64,000 nucleotides of DNA, from assembly GCA_932294295.1 (NCBI GenBank), contig OW028576.1:49370199-49434198 (forward strand), given 5' to 3'. The position numbers were made by a program, and so were the translations under genes. This document shows positions 1-11,459 of the stretch, one piece after another (position 1 is the first letter of the stretch; each line of letters begins with the position of its first letter). The notes beneath the pieces are model-generated. The model was not told where the DNA came from and did no database searches. It saw only the letters and a list, made by a program, of their open reading frames with translations. This DNA comes from Alitta virens (taxonomy: Eukaryota; Annelida; Polychaeta; Phyllodocida; Nereididae).

Positions 1-273
1 ATCTGTCTAAGGCATGCAAAAGACTTGTTTTGAAGCTTCTATAACCATTTCTCAAAGGTAGTTCGGAAACATATGTTGGTAATGAACCACTTAAGAGGTT
101 TGATTAAAGGTATTATGGTAAACAGTTAAAACAATATTATAATGATTGTCAAAATAGCAATGACATTATAACTAGTGACAGTCGATCTTGACAAGCTAAT
201 CATCCCAACCATTTATTTGCTCTACAATTATTTACCTATAAACAGAATTAGTTAATTGTTAACTATCTGAGTT

Positions 274-985
274 AGTTAACTATCTGGTACTTGGTTTATC
301 ACAACTGAATTAGTTAACTATCTGGTACTTGGTTTATCACAACTGAATTAGTTAACTTGGTTTATCACAACACAATTAGTTAACTATCTGGTACTTGGTT
401 TATCACAACTGAATTAGTTAACTTGGTTTATCACAACACAATTAGTTAACTATCTGGTACTTGGTTTATCACAACTGAATTAGTTAACTGTCTGGTACTT
501 GGTTTATCACAACTGAATTAGTTAACTTGGTTTATCACAACTGAATTAGTTAACTATCTGGTACTTGGTTTATCACAACTGAATTAGTTAACTGTCTGGT
601 ACTTGGTTTATCACAACTGAATTAGTTAACTATCTGGTACTTGGTTTATCACAACTGAATTAGTTAACTTGGTTTATCACAACTGAATTAGTTAACTATC
701 TGGTACTTGGTTTATCACAACTGAATTAGTTAACTTGGTTTATCACAACTGAATTAGTTAACTATCTGGTACTTGGTTTATCACAACTGAATTAGTTAAC
801 TGTCTGGTACTTGGTTTATCACAACTGAATTAGTTAACTATCTGGTACTTGGTTTATCACAACTGAATTAGTTAACTGTCTGGTACTTGGTTTATCACAA
901 CTGAATTAGTTAACTATCTGGCACTTGGTTTATCACAACTGAATTAGTTAACTTGGTTTATCACAACTGAATTAGTTAACTCTCT
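274..985. repeat. Two-length (38/28 bp) minisatellite, about 20 units
   Basis: Units share the core TTAGTTAAC and TTGGTTTATCACAA. A long form of 38 bp contains the extra decamer TATCTGGTAC; a short form of 28 bp lacks it. Reading from 274 I count about 14 long and 6 short units in the order L L S L S L L S L L L S L S L L L L L S. Some long units carry G for A in the decamer (TGTCTGGTAC). It ends at 975-985. No gene overlaps it. Confidence 0.9.
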
Positions 986-1461
986 GCTGGGACCCACAGT
1001 CATGTTCCTATTGAAAATGAACACATATTGTGAACATCTACATATCGAAGTATTTTTTTTGCCCTTAATTAGCAATACACTGGCGTATGTCCTTATAGCT
1101 GTATAGAGCAAAATAAGTATTTCAACTGGTAGACAACATACTCAATGAAATACTTCTTAATATATGCAGACTTGAATAGAATTATTGCTATGACAACTAA
1201 TCTGTGACAACCTGTCTGAGTTAACAATATGATTTATAGTCACATTGACATTATAAAATTAAAAATCAAATTAAGTTTATATCCTTGAGCAGTATATTCA
1301 ACTGATTGGATTTTGAGAATGAAGTTAGACAAGCAGTAAGTAGTGTTGTGTGTGCAATTACTGTATTTGAGACAATGTACACTACTTATAATGAATTTGT
1401 CATCTTACATACTGATAAATACCTTTAATACATGTTGTGAAAATGCTGAGTGTGTGTGCAG

Positions 1462-1672
1462 AGGATGGAGCACAACCCACAGATCAGCAGCTGCAAAGGA
1501 TTCTATTATGGACTAAAGAATTAACAAGGAGTGAAGAGTGGAGTTTGTCTTTCTTGAAGATTCTCGTTTCAATGAGCAGGAATGAGCATTTCACTCTTGA
1601 TAAGATTTTAGATTCAGAAATTAGTCTCAATTTCCTGGGAGAATTGTATTCACTCTCTAAGGACATGATTCA
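1462..1672 (+). CDS. Possible internal exon of an unidentified plus-strand gene
   Basis: An open stretch begins after a TGTGTGTGCAG acceptor and ends at a good donor (CA followed by GTGAGG). It would encode about 69 residues starting EDGAQPTDQQLQRILLWTK, helical in character (RSEEWSLSFLKILVSMSRN). If not spliced at the donor, it stops three bases later. I do not recognise the family. It could be part of a gene converging on the RhoGEF gene, a pseudogene fragment or chance; the boundary signals and amphipathic composition are the only support. Confidence 0.35.
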
Positions 1673-1930
1673 GTGAGGAAAAGAGTTGGGGCGTTCAATG
1701 TACAACACATGGGATGAATGTTTAATATCAGGAAAACTGATAGACTGTTTCCTTTTCAAATGAAACAGAAGTATTTAATGAAGAATCTATAGTGAAGAAT
1801 TTTGAAGAGATGTGCCAGCCACTCAAATTTCTATGTTAAGTAACTAGATGAAAAGAAGTCCCATTCATTTGGCCATTGTACTCTTTGATTCTGTCCAATT
1901 TCTTCTTCAAAAGATAATCGAAAGTACGTT

Positions 1931-1982
1931 GATGCAAGAGACGTGCATGGGTGCACTCCTTTGCACGTGACGTACTTGCATC
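1931..1982. repeat. Imperfect inverted repeat
   Basis: Outer arms GATGCAAG and CTTGCATC enclose inner arms ACGTGCA and TGCACGT, separated by small asymmetries, so the segment could fold as a hairpin or cruciform. It lies between the weak plus-strand exon candidates. No transposon termini or target duplications were recognised. Confidence 0.6.
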
Positions 1983-2136
1983 ACAATGCACAAGCAATTC
2001 AATTCCTATTAAATTTTAGGAATAACAATTGATTTGGATGTACCCCCACAAGATCTTGAAAGTTGTGTTGGAACAACTTCATAAAAATTGATGACTGGGT
2101 ATTATGAAAACGCTTCATTAAAAGAACTCCACCCTG

Positions 2137-2364
2137 ATGACAGACATTACAAACTGTGTCGTGAAAGTAATAGAAGCGAGTGAAGGGATTCTGAAGGAAA
2201 TAAAACCCATGCTAGTCGTATCAGAAAAGGAAGCAGAAGATTTATTTGATGAACTTTTGCTCCTTACTTCACAAGGTGGCGCCCTCGGCAGCGGCAAACT
2301 CATTGCCTCAGAGGGAGTTTTCTTTCTCCACATCAATATAAATTTATTGATTTGTGAAATATGA
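2137..2364 (+). CDS. Possible exon fragment, unidentified
   Basis: The open frame has an acidic helical stretch (SEKEAEDLFDELLLLTSQ) followed by a GTGGCG that could act as a donor near 2276. An AATAAA lies just downstream at 2397-2402, so this could be a terminal exon. The protein is not recognised, splice signals are weak, and 75 residues could be open by chance. Confidence 0.25.
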   Translation: MTDITNCVVKVIEASEGILKEIKPMLVVSEKEAEDLFDELLLLTSQGGALGSGKLIASEGVFFLHININLLICEI

Positions 2365-2396
2365 AATTACTCTACATTGTAATATGTTATATTTGG

Positions 2397-2402
2397 AATA
2401 AA
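2397..2402 (+). promoter_or_regulatory. Candidate polyadenylation signal AATAAA (+)
   Basis: A canonical hexamer followed by an A run lies 33 bp after the stop of the open frame at 2137-2364. It is meaningful only if that frame is a real terminal exon. Confidence 0.2.
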
Positions 2403-3361
2403 AAAAAGACTGTGTCATTGCCATACGATTTAAGGGCTTAAGTGCTTGGTGAGAGACCAAATTCAAGAATCATGCTAAAATTGCAGGGAGCATGAGGGAG
2501 AAATTGAGATATACAAATTCGTGTTGGTGGGTATGTTGATCACGATGATTATGATGATTATGTTGATAATTATGATTATGTTATTATGAATAATTATGTT
2601 GATTATGATGGAGGTTATATACATTGCAGGAATGGAGTGGGATGAAGTTATAATCCTGAAAGAATTGGGATTGAGTCTGATAGGGAGTCTGGGCAATATC
2701 AGCGGGGAGGGCATTCATCTCAGACCAGTTTGTGTCAAAGGTCCGTGGAAGTTAATCAGGGAAGAAAATGGTTCTTGTAAAGGAATGGAAGTCAGTGTCA
2801 ATGTGGTTTTGGTCATTATCGATGAGGGAAAGAGGCAAAAATATGGTGATGACCACGCAGAAGGCCTATAAACCCACAAGACGTGGACAGGGTGCAGGGT
2901 GCTCCTCCACCAAATTCATGAGGTACGCGAATCTGAGCTGACTATTGTGTATGCAAAGGCTCTGGTTGAAGTGAGTAAACTTCTTTCATTAATTTGATCA
3001 GATATTTTGTGGACAAATACATTGAACATTGAATATGGTTGCCAAAATATTATTTTTGACACTATTCATGGAGTGACAGGCTCTGCAGTCTTGCGAGATG
3101 AACAACTTTTATGAAAATTATGAAACTGATTTGGTGGATTTTAATAAAAGAAGATGCACTCAGAAGATGAGGGCCACAAAAATAAAAACATTTTTGACAA
3201 TGGCCAGGTTGCTACTGGCTAACCTCTGAAATGACAGTGCACAGCTGATGCAGGTTTTGAAACCGCGAAAATTAATGAATAACTTTTATTTTATTTTATG
3301 TTTGGCCATACATCAGCCCTAATAAGAAACACAAAATGCACACAACTGTTACTCATAAGTC

Positions 3362-3605
3362 AGATTCCGTCAGCTTGAACTGCAGGAGAGACATGAAGGA
3401 GAAAAAGCATTGAAGAATGCATTGTATCATGCAGAAGGTCGAGTTGAAAGAAATAGCAAGTTGGAATTCAATCCACACCCCAAATGGACAACTGATGAAG
3501 ATTTGCGTCAACATGGAGAGGAAGCAAGAGTTTGGGCCTGCAAGATTTTCTCACCAGTTGATGAAACGCCTGGCAGAACAGAGGGGGGCCTGTTACTCAA
3601 ATTAG
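3362..3605 (+). CDS. Possible coiled-coil exon, unidentified
   Basis: One frame reads on from about 3362 as a charged, helix-prone segment (RQLELQERHEGEKALKNA) and then a Trp-containing segment (PKWTTDEDLRQHGEEARVW), ending in a stop at 3671. A second plus frame is also open in the same place. The charge pattern resembles the end of a coiled-coil protein. I do not recognise a family, and the acceptor is ambiguous. Confidence 0.3.
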
Positions 3606-4049
3606 GCAGACTGGGTATATCTGTGATATTTGTGTGCATTAGATCGCCTGAAGAAAAATACGTTCTAAGTTGAATGATATTGTTCTTTAAGGATTTTCTC
3701 GATTTTTTTTTTTTGGGTCAAATGCACAAGGTCAATTAGAGTTCATTGTAAGATATTGTTCATTCATTAAAGAAATAATCAGTGATGATTTATAACATTG
3801 CAGTTTGTAGCAGGGAGTACCAAAAGAGTAACAATGATAAGGATGCACACTGCAGTCTCATCAATCACTGCATCAGTTAATAACTGAGCTGTATGTCCTT
3901 ATTCTGAATTATGAGATATCATCCTATATAAATTGCATTAATCTGGATTAATCTTCATTACATGTGAAATGTCCTCATTTAATATTGCATTGATCAGGAT
4001 ACATCAATGTTAATTGCTTTAATTGCAATTAGTGCTAAGAAGAAATTTA

Positions 4050-4570
4050 TTTCTTAATGTCCATTTGTGAGAATGTAAAATTTTACGGCAACTATTGTGA
4101 AACACGCCTAAAACATTTAATTGTTGTTGTTCCAATTTGTGTGTTTTTAATACAACATTGATTGTTACTCTTAAATTTGGCATTGCCATGGCAACATTTT
4201 GTGACTGAATACTTTGTTAATGTCCGGTTTTTAGAAATGTAAGATTTAAGACAATTCAATTGTGAAGTACTTATAGCATTTATTGCTGTAGCAGACAATT
4301 TGTGTTTTCAAGCTCTAGTGTTAAATGCAATTAGTGGACTAACCGGATTTCCTTTCTTTCTGAGGCTTTTCCCCCTTATCATGCTTATATTAGACATTGC
4401 CATGGCAACATATAACAACAGTATATTTTAATATCCAGTTTTTAGAAATTAAAGATTTGAATTAAGACGCGTGTTGTGAAATATAATGTTGTAGCTTATG
4501 TTATCTTAATGTCAAGTTTTTGTAGAAATGTAAGATTTGAATTGAGACAGATGTTCTGAAACATACTTGT
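4050..4570. repeat. Diverged tandem repeat, 3-4 copies of roughly 100-210 bp
   Basis: Similar blocks recur near 4055, 4215, 4432 and 4505, with the shared string TTTTTAGAAATGTAAGATTT in varied form followed by TGTGAA(A). Two blocks are preceded by the same ATTGCCATGGCAACA (4180s and 4390s). Copies have drifted, so unit boundaries are uncertain. Confidence 0.6.
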
Positions 4571-7118
4571 ACTATTATTAATGCATTTGGGCCAATAAAT
4601 CCAATGCTGTACAATAAGACCAGCTGACAGGGGCTGATGAAATGATGACACGGTAATGGCTTATTATCCACACCTTGTTACATTTGACGTTTATTTCTTT
4701 GAATGTTATAAAAATTTCAAATTTGATATTCACCTTGACATTTAGCCCTATATTTTTACTTTTTCATGCATAACCAATCTTAATTTTCATCTCAAATGTT
4801 CACCATTTAATTTGTTGCAAATTGAATCTCATCCTTTCCTAAAGATTTAAAACCTGTGATCATCAGAGGAGCTGGCCAATGCCTTGACCACTTGCCCACC
4901 CATCTACAAGAGATCACTCAATGAAAATAGTGATATCGCATCGCTGCTCTGCCACGGAAAATTACGTGCTCTCTCTATTAACAAATTTTGAACTTTCCAA
5001 TGGCACATAATCATTTTGTGGCCAGATTAACAGAATACACAATCAGAAAGACAAAGTTTTCTGTACAATTTTTAATCGAATCGGTGTTAAAGCACAACTT
5101 GATTTCCTCAATATAAGAACAATGAACCTCTCAATTAAATCCAGACAAAATCCTTAAATACATAATGTATACATTTATGTACAAGCTATAACCAATACTA
5201 TATTCAGAAATGTATTAAATATCTTACAGTCGCCAGCCTGCTATAAGCTGAGACACAAGTACACGACATAACATATGTACAAAATAATTACAGCTCAGAT
5301 TTTTAAATCAACATTATCTTCACAAACTCCAACGTCTGTGATGCAATTCCTTAATTAATTTCTTAATTAAAACTGCAAAATATGACTAAAACGTAACTAT
5401 GATACAAAACGTCTGCATGGAGGACCATGCAAAAGACACCAAAAAGAACAAAAGCATAAAGTGACGAAAGTAAACGTCGGACACGAATAGACTAGTTAGA
5501 TGCAGTTGGCAGGCGACTTCAACCTCGCTCCAAGAGAGTATCAGTCTGTCAGATGCCTTGTAACAGTCAATGAAGCCTCTTGGCTTCTCCAGATAAAAAT
5601 AGGCCACATAGTCAATGCAGCCTGAAAACGCCAACTGATATTGCATATTCAAGGATTCAGTGTTAATTAGACTACTCTAGCGGAATTAAACCTTGCGAAA
5701 TCAAGACTTGGATGACTGCATTGACAATTCATTTCGCTACTGATGCAAATAGAAAGGCGTGCGGATGAAACTACACAGCAATCCCTGATTTCAATTGGTG
5801 CACAAAGTTTTTATGCTTGCCTCTTTTGATTTGATTACAAACCCTTTGATAAAAAAATAAATAAAAACAATATGAGGAGGAGCACTCAGCTGGTCCGTGT
5901 TGTTATTAGCAGTATCATTACCCTTTGACCTGGAGTCACACAAAAGCAATTATACAAGCACTTTTGTTTTACTGCTATACGTTTACTTGTATGCTAAATA
6001 TAGCTCTCAATATTGGCAACTATGCTAAATATAGAATGGTTGGACGATAAATAAGCCATTTCAAAAGCACTTAGAATGTCAACTCTTTGTTAATGATAAT
6101 CTTTTGACTGCTCCTTGGGCGCTTGGTCATCCTGGCATAGGGTAACGAGTAATAATGACTTATCGGGTCACAAGTTAATATCTGCAAGATGCCCAGACAA
6201 ACCTTGCATTTTTGATTTTGACAGATTTTGACAGATCAGCTGAGTGCGTTACATTTAAGTTTGAACTTCAGTCGACTTCATATCATCAAGTGTAGCTGAC
6301 GTTTAATGCAGTTTTAATTTACAACAAGTATTCACAACAATTGATTGGCGTTTACAACCTTGAATATTCACGAGTTAAAAACATGTGTACAACAGCAGAC
6401 AGTAAAAACCCATACTGCCCCCCCAAACTCTTTAACATAGACCGGCGAGTCCCAAGATCTGCATATAATACATAATACAGCGTTTTACATACCAGCCTTA
6501 TGTACATTTATTTGCATACATTATAACAACCTCTGACTAGCAGAGGAACGCCATGACTACAGTTGCTTCATCTAGTGAATCCCAAGGCTCCTGGTTCACC
6601 TATCTCAAGCAAAGATTATAGCACAGAAGGGGAGGGCGGCAACGGACCTCTTAAGCACTTTGACAATGCAGTTTGCATAATTATGCATAAATTATGGTAA
6701 TTAAGCACTTGGTGTGTTGAGGTGGCTTCCTTATATGGTCAATGGACAGATAATTCATGCTTAATTGCAATGGGTTTGGTGTACTGGACTGAATGCAAGT
6801 GTCAATTGCAATAATTAGTAATTGAAGTCACTTCACTGGCTAAAACCTGCAACAATTTTTGTCATGATAATTCAACAGCAATTGCATATTTAAGGAACCG
6901 TTTGGCATCTGGATCATCACATTTTCATCAACAAGTCTTTGATTGTGATTCAGTCTGACGCAATGTAGACATAATTACGACGCTCGTTTTGTCATTTACT
7001 GGCAGCAAACTGATGTTCAAGATCAGAAAGACTTTTATCACTATTCAATGTGTTAATTAAACAGCCAGTTCACGGTTGATGCAGCTTCTTCATCAGCAGA
7101 CGTGTCCTAATGTTTTGG

Positions 7119-7124
7119 TTTATT
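7119..7124 (-). promoter_or_regulatory. Candidate polyadenylation signal of the RhoGEF gene
   Basis: TTTATT on the plus strand gives AATAAA on the minus strand about 155 bases after the RhoGEF stop codon. Another AATAAA is at 6507-6512. Either could serve; downstream elements are not distinctive. Confidence 0.3.
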
Positions 7125-7278
7125 TCCTGCCGAATGACATTCACTGAATGACATTCACGTATTGCAATCAAAGTCACCGTTGGCACAATCCTGTGGGGGT
7201 AATTCCCAGATGGTCAATTGCAATCTGTTGACTGTCACTGACACTGATAATTGCAGTAACTAAGCATTAACATAAGGC

Positions 7279-7577
7279 TTAATTAGAGTCCGACTCCCCA
7301 ACCGTTGATTCCGACGTATCGTTATCAGGAGAGTCGTTTTGCGAGTCTTTGTTTTGTTGATTTGATTCTTGATTTAGTTCATGGTCTGTCCGAGCATCGT
7401 GCAACCCCTCCTCTACCTCTTGACCGTCACTCGATACGCTCGACAGCATCACAGAATCGCGCTTCTCCCCCTCTGTCGTCGTTTCTTTGGCCGCTGACTG
7501 CGGGACTGCTGAAAACTGCTCCATCTCGTACGCTGCACTTTGCTGCGTTAAGTTGACCACAGGGATGTTGGTCAGGC
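7279..7577 (-). CDS. ARHGEF11/12-like: RhoGEF last coding exon: acidic C-terminus
   Basis: The acceptor TTTTGTCCAG precedes position 7577. Two bases complete a glycine codon from the previous exon, then 98 residues run to a TAA stop at 7279-7281. The sequence is acidic and rich in Ser, Gln and Asn (ending STVGESDSN) with no folded domain visible, as expected for a disordered RhoGEF tail. Confidence 0.85.
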
Positions 7578-8078
7578 CTGGACAAAAGGCAAACACAAAA
7601 TGAGGTCAAGAATTCGACTGAACAGCTTATTAGTGAACATCTGGTCTTAACATAACAACCTTTAGTTTTGATCCCGCATTATATCCTTTGTTATTTAGAT
7701 GACATTCGTCTTATACATGGTACTATTCATGGTTTTGAAGCACTTAACCTCAAGCAAAATCAGAATATATTTACTTGTGTACATAACTTTATCATACTAA
7801 GTCATCGATTTTGTCGTTTAACCTGAGTATATAGTTATTTGTTATTTATTTGAATTTCTTCAATAATTATTTTGTTTTGAAATGTTGTATGCATATATAA
7901 ATTGTTTACGCTAAATATGAAACCTCTATTGTGTTGCTATTGTTTCTAACAGATGGAGAACCACCTTGTATTTTTCTTGGAAAATGTTTGGTAATCCACA
8001 TTAAATAAATAACGTTTAAATAGAAAAAAAAACAAAAAAAAAACACAACGTCCTGTTATGTCACAGAAGGACACGTAC

Positions 8079-8262
8079 CGTCTGGGAGATCCTCAGCCGG
8101 GTCGGAAGCAGTGCTGGATGCTACTGATGCAAAACTATTGGGTCGGCTGGTCTGAGAGTGGCTAGGAGAGACATCATGGTGCAAGATTGCTAATTGCTCT
8201 TGAGCCATTTTCAACTTGTGCTGAAGTCTATCTCTCTCTTCGTCTCGACTCGTTACAACGTC
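8079..8262 (-). CDS. ARHGEF11/12-like: RhoGEF exon: C-terminal coiled coil and Ser-rich segment
   Basis: The exon lies between acceptor TTTTCTCAG and donor G|GTACGT. It begins DVVTSRDEERDRLQHKLKM, a short heptad-like coiled coil, and continues into Ser/Thr-rich sequence (SFASVASSTASDPAEDLPD). It enters in phase 0 and leaves in phase 1. The intron between it and the last exon (7578-8078) shows only AT-rich sequence with an A-rich run. Confidence 0.85.
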
Positions 8263-8603
8263 CTGAGAAAACAAGAAATTGCAATCATTACAAGCCCAGA
8301 GAAAACAAGAAATTGCAATCTTTAGAAACCCTGAGAGAACAAGAATTTTCAATCATCAGAATAACTGCAATAAGCCTTATCTACGCTGACTATGCTGCCA
8401 ACTAATTACAATGAAATGATATGAATAGATTACGACCTAATTGAGATGATCATGTAAATTTATTAGATATGATGGCAATCCAAGCAACAAAAGGGTAGAG
8501 CAATATAAGTGATTCAATCTTTAATCGCCACCACAGGCCAAGCAATACATTTACATTAATACAATACAATAAACGTAATTCTCCTTAATTTTTCATTACT
8601 TAC

Positions 8604-8728
8604 CAACAATTCTCCCAGGCATTTGTTTAAGTGAGATGCGATGTGGTTGATTTTGCTGCTCGGTAATGAAACCAACAAATGATGAGACGCAGCATCCCAG
8701 CTGGGTCCAGCTGCAGTGGCGCCCCCTT
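8604..8728 (-). CDS. ARHGEF11/12-like: RhoGEF exon: conserved C-terminal segment
   Basis: Acceptor TATTACAG, donor TTG|GTAAGT. The translation (GATAAGPSWDAASHHLLVS, then SKINHIASHLNKCLGELL) includes an amphipathic helix leading into the following coiled coil. Entry is phase 1, exit phase 0, and both match the neighbouring exons. Confidence 0.85.
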
Positions 8729-8840
8729 CTGTAATATCAGAAACTAACATCAGATGTTTTACACGCTTGAGAATTGTTACTAAAATATATATAACTTTTT
8801 TAAATGTATATTTTTGACATTTCCTCAGCCTTTAAGTGAT

Positions 8841-8863
8841 ATCAATCAATCAATCAATCAATA
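8841..8863. repeat. (ATCA)n microsatellite
   Basis: About five and a half copies of ATCA in a RhoGEF intron. Confidence 0.9.
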
Positions 8864-9013
8864 TGTGGTCGTATTTCTGAGTTAGGCATAATAGCGAGTC
8901 ACACAATAGCAAGATAACAGCAAATGCTCGAGCGAAATTCAGTTAAAAACAAAGCGGCCTCATGAGTGAGATTGTCTTAAAGACAGATTCCCACGATCAT
9001 CCTTCTTACTAAC

Positions 9014-9146
9014 CGGAACAGGTCGTCTGAGGTTCCTCTGTGAGCCGTAGCGCGGAATTGAGCAAATCAGATAATTTGTTGGTTTGAGAAATGGCCGCCA
9101 GGACCAACTCCCTTCCTTCCTTCTCTCCTTCGACCTCTCCTGCCAT
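9014..9146 (-). CDS. ARHGEF11/12-like: RhoGEF exon: post-PH C-terminal helical region
   Basis: Acceptor TTTTTTTCCTCCAG, donor G|GTTAGT. It encodes MAGEVEGEKEGRELVLAAI, then SQTNKLSDLLNSALRLTEE. Joined to the preceding exon it gives FENIAD-MAGE, matching the conserved tail helix of ARHGEF11/12. The longest open frame at this place is a different, spurious one; splice phase fixes the frame used here. Confidence 0.85.
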
Positions 9147-9319
9147 CTGGAGGAAAAAAATGCACAACTATTAGTGACTGCTGCCACCTGGAGCATTGCT
9201 CGCCATAATTATCTACTCCGAAGTGTTAATTTCGTAATTCATTACTCTGGTGTTAAATAATGCTTAAGTCACATAGCTAGTGCCATAAATTGTAGCACTG
9301 AAACTTCACAATCAAATTA

Positions 9320-9366
9320 CTTTATATTTTCATCTCATCACTACATCTGCCTCTGGCAACTGACCA
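9320..9366 (+). mobile_element. SINE tail fragment
   Basis: The string TCATCTCATCACTACATCTG followed by CCTCTGGCAACTG matches the 3' end shared by the SINE copies at 15297, 46146 and 55525. No tRNA-like head is present. Confidence 0.5.
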
Positions 9367-9906
9367 TACAAGCTATAGGTAAATATCAGACCATTAGCAT
9401 AGACCAAATACAACATAAAACACACGCAATGCAGCGAAATATGTTGGTAGACAAGCAACCTTCAAATTGCAGTGAAATCTCCCATAAACCAAATAATCAA
9501 ATTTCCATTCCTCAGGAGAAACACAAAAGTAACAGATCCAACCATTTCTCATAGCAATACATTAATTGGTCTCTTTCCATAAATAGACAGCAAGCAAGAA
9601 AGAAAACCAAGTTTCCTTGACCAGCTCAGGTCTTACCACTTTCTGCATAGGGCATGAAGAAATATTAAAGAACTATGAAAACACTCGATTCCAATTACAA
9701 AGGAGAAATAGAGAAAGGTCATAACATTCAATTGCAATTACAAATGAGAAATATTGTGAGAATTTCAAAAAGGATTAATAAAGTGAACTGGTTGCGCAAT
9801 ATAAATAAGTTTAAAACAGAAGTTATAGAATAGACAACTATAAAGAAAATATCCAAAGTACAGACTATGAAATCCTATAATCACAAAATCGATAGCATTG
9901 ACTTAC

Positions 9907-10016
9907 ATCAGCAATGTTTTCAAATTCGCCCTCTGGAACCTGCAAGATTTCCGAAACTATTTTCCGCTTTTCGTCCAAAGCTTCTCGTATCATCTCATCC
10001 CTTCGCCTCAATTTTT
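9907..10016 (-). CDS. ARHGEF11/12-like: RhoGEF exon: conserved tail helix
   Basis: Acceptor TTTCATTAG, donor GAT|GTAAGT. It encodes KLRRRDEMIREALDEKRKI, then VSEILQVPEGEFENIAD. This block closely resembles the ARHGEF11/12 C-terminal signature (KDEQI..ALEEKRQ....IP.EEFENIAD, from memory of the family), which helps place the gene in the RGSL RhoGEF group rather than among other DH-PH proteins. Confidence 0.92.
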
Positions 10017-10168
10017 CTAATGAAAAAAAAAGAAAACAAATTCAATTAAAATGCAATTAAATATAATTCAAAATTTCACAGAGCACTGAATGGCAATATC
10101 ATTATGAAATATCAGTTATTTGCTAACGCCATTAAACACCAGATGTCACCAGCGCAGTTTACACTCAC

Positions 10169-10274
10169 CCATAGGTGTCAGCACAGGTTGCGCATGTTCG
10201 AAGGGCGTATCCATGACAATGACCTCATTTGGCTGGATTAGTTCTGAGTGGTTGATTTGCTGAACTTCAATCAC
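10169..10274 (-). CDS. ARHGEF11/12-like: RhoGEF exon: linker after PH domain
   Basis: Acceptor TTACTTGCAG, donor G|GTGAGT. It encodes VIEVQQINHSELIQPNEVI, then VMDTPFEHAQPVLTPM. It enters in phase 0 and leaves in phase 1. This is the segment that precedes the tail helix in ARHGEF11/12. Confidence 0.88.
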
Positions 10275-10343
10275 CTGCAAGTAATATAACTTTCATAAGA
10301 TTGTGATATTACAATGATGTGGTTTAAGAAACAGCACTTTGAT

Positions 10344-10412
10344 AGCCTTGTGGTTAAGACTGCCAAATAGCTTCTACAAGTCCTGGGTTCGACTCCCAGC
10401 TATAAACTATTA
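10344..10412 (+). mobile_element. tRNA-like SINE head
   Basis: An A-box-like TAGCCTTGTGGTTAAG and a strong B-box with its stem (CTGGG TTCGACT CCCAG) are spaced as in a tRNA gene. The acceptor stem pairs poorly, so this is more likely a SINE head than a functional tRNA. It sits in the intron between exons 10169-10274 and 10518-10643. Confidence 0.6.
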
Positions 10413-10517
10413 ATCTCTTGGAGCGAAATTCATGAGATGGACTTGATGACAACATGACATGAAATGAAAATATGTCTAAGACGGGCCAACAAAATTCCTT
10501 GTTCCTGAAGCACCCAC

Positions 10518-10643
10518 CTTCATGTGCTCCAAGCTGTCCACGCTGGCCGATTGGTTTCTCTCTAACGCTGAGTCTAACGTCTGGTTTGCGTCAGGGCCGC
10601 TTTCTGACGGCTCCTCTTCTTCTATCACATTGCGCATTAACGC
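10518..10643 (-). CDS. ARHGEF11/12-like: RhoGEF exon: acidic linker after PH domain
   Basis: It encodes ALMRNVIEEEEPSESGPDA through SASVDSLEHMK, 42 codons, phase 0 at both ends. Two acceptors lie close together (CAG GAGCCAG); only the second, CCAG before 10643, keeps the frame with the upstream exon. Donor AAG|GTGGGT. Confidence 0.82.
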
Positions 10644-10809
10644 CTGGCTCCTGAAAAGAAGTCCCGATTATTAATCACACAGCAAAAAAGTTGTCCCAAT
10701 CGTCAAATGCCGATACAAAGCTATTCTCAGCTCACAACAAAGCTTAGTTTTTCACTCAAGTAGTCGCGACTCAGACAAATTTAAAACTGAACTATGCATT
10801 ACCTGGCCA

Positions 10810-10872
10810 CTTAATTAGTTAACACATCAATTAGTTAACACATCAATCAGTTAACACATCAATTAGTTATAC
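10810..10872. repeat. Short 17-bp tandem repeat
   Basis: Four units of AATTAGTTAACACATC, one with C for T. They share the AATTAGTTAAC core with the array at 274-985. Confidence 0.8.
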
Positions 10873-11026
10873 CATCAGCAGTAACACTATTCAGGGGCAA
10901 TATATTCTCCATATAAAACTAACACAAGCTATTAATTGCATCGAGACATGGAATGTAGGTCCAGATGTATTTCATTGTTTACGATTATTTATATTATTCA
11001 TCAATTCCGTTTAAAATGCAAAGTAC

Positions 11027-11183
11027 TGACTCTTCTCTGCTTTCTTTGCGATTAGCCGTCTCCCCCTCTGAGTCTTCCTCCCGGGGAGCGGGTGGGGGTC
11101 GTCCAGTCGTCCCTGAGCGTCTAACTTTAGACGTATCTTTGACTTTGTAAGACTCAGTGGCATCCCCTATGTGTTTGATCCAC
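11027..11183 (-). CDS. ARHGEF11/12-like: RhoGEF exon: end of PH domain (C-terminal helix) and proline-rich linker
   Basis: The first base completes a Lys codon, then WIKHIGDATESYK forms the C-terminal helix of the PH domain, with its conserved Trp. A basic and proline-rich segment (GRPPPAPREED) and a highly charged end follow. Donor TCA|GTACTT is weaker than average but gives phase 0, matching the next exon. Confidence 0.88.
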
Positions 11184-11459
11184 CTGGAAATGAATAACAT
11201 GAATGTATAGGAAAACAATAGAAGCTAGATGGAAGGAAATTGTTCCAAGCTCATGTTGAACGACAGCAAAATGTCAATCAATCACCAAACAGCCCAATTA
11301 ATGATTAAGTTATTGGTTCGAAGGTCAACTTCCAGAATAACAATTAAGCAGTGCTCAAAATTAACACTAATTTTTTACATCAACAGGATTATCACAAACT
11401 CACGTCTGTTTAATCTTCAACAGGAATAACATAACTCAATTAATTGATCATAAACTCAC

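Larger units (their letters stand above)
3680..7278. other. Non-coding flank and probable 3'UTR of the RhoGEF gene
   Basis: No credible exon is visible. The stretch is AT-rich. It contains the diverged repeat block at 4050-4570, a GGC GAC TTC AAC string at 5512-5523 (plus) and a FIDCYKASD-coding string at 5546-5580 (minus), discussed as LINE-like motifs. The RhoGEF 3'UTR must occupy the part nearest 7278. Confidence 0.6.

Noticed and set aside
10344..10412. Functional tRNA gene
   Set aside because: B-box stem is good, but the acceptor stem does not pair properly and the anticodon arm is irregular; a SINE head is more likely.
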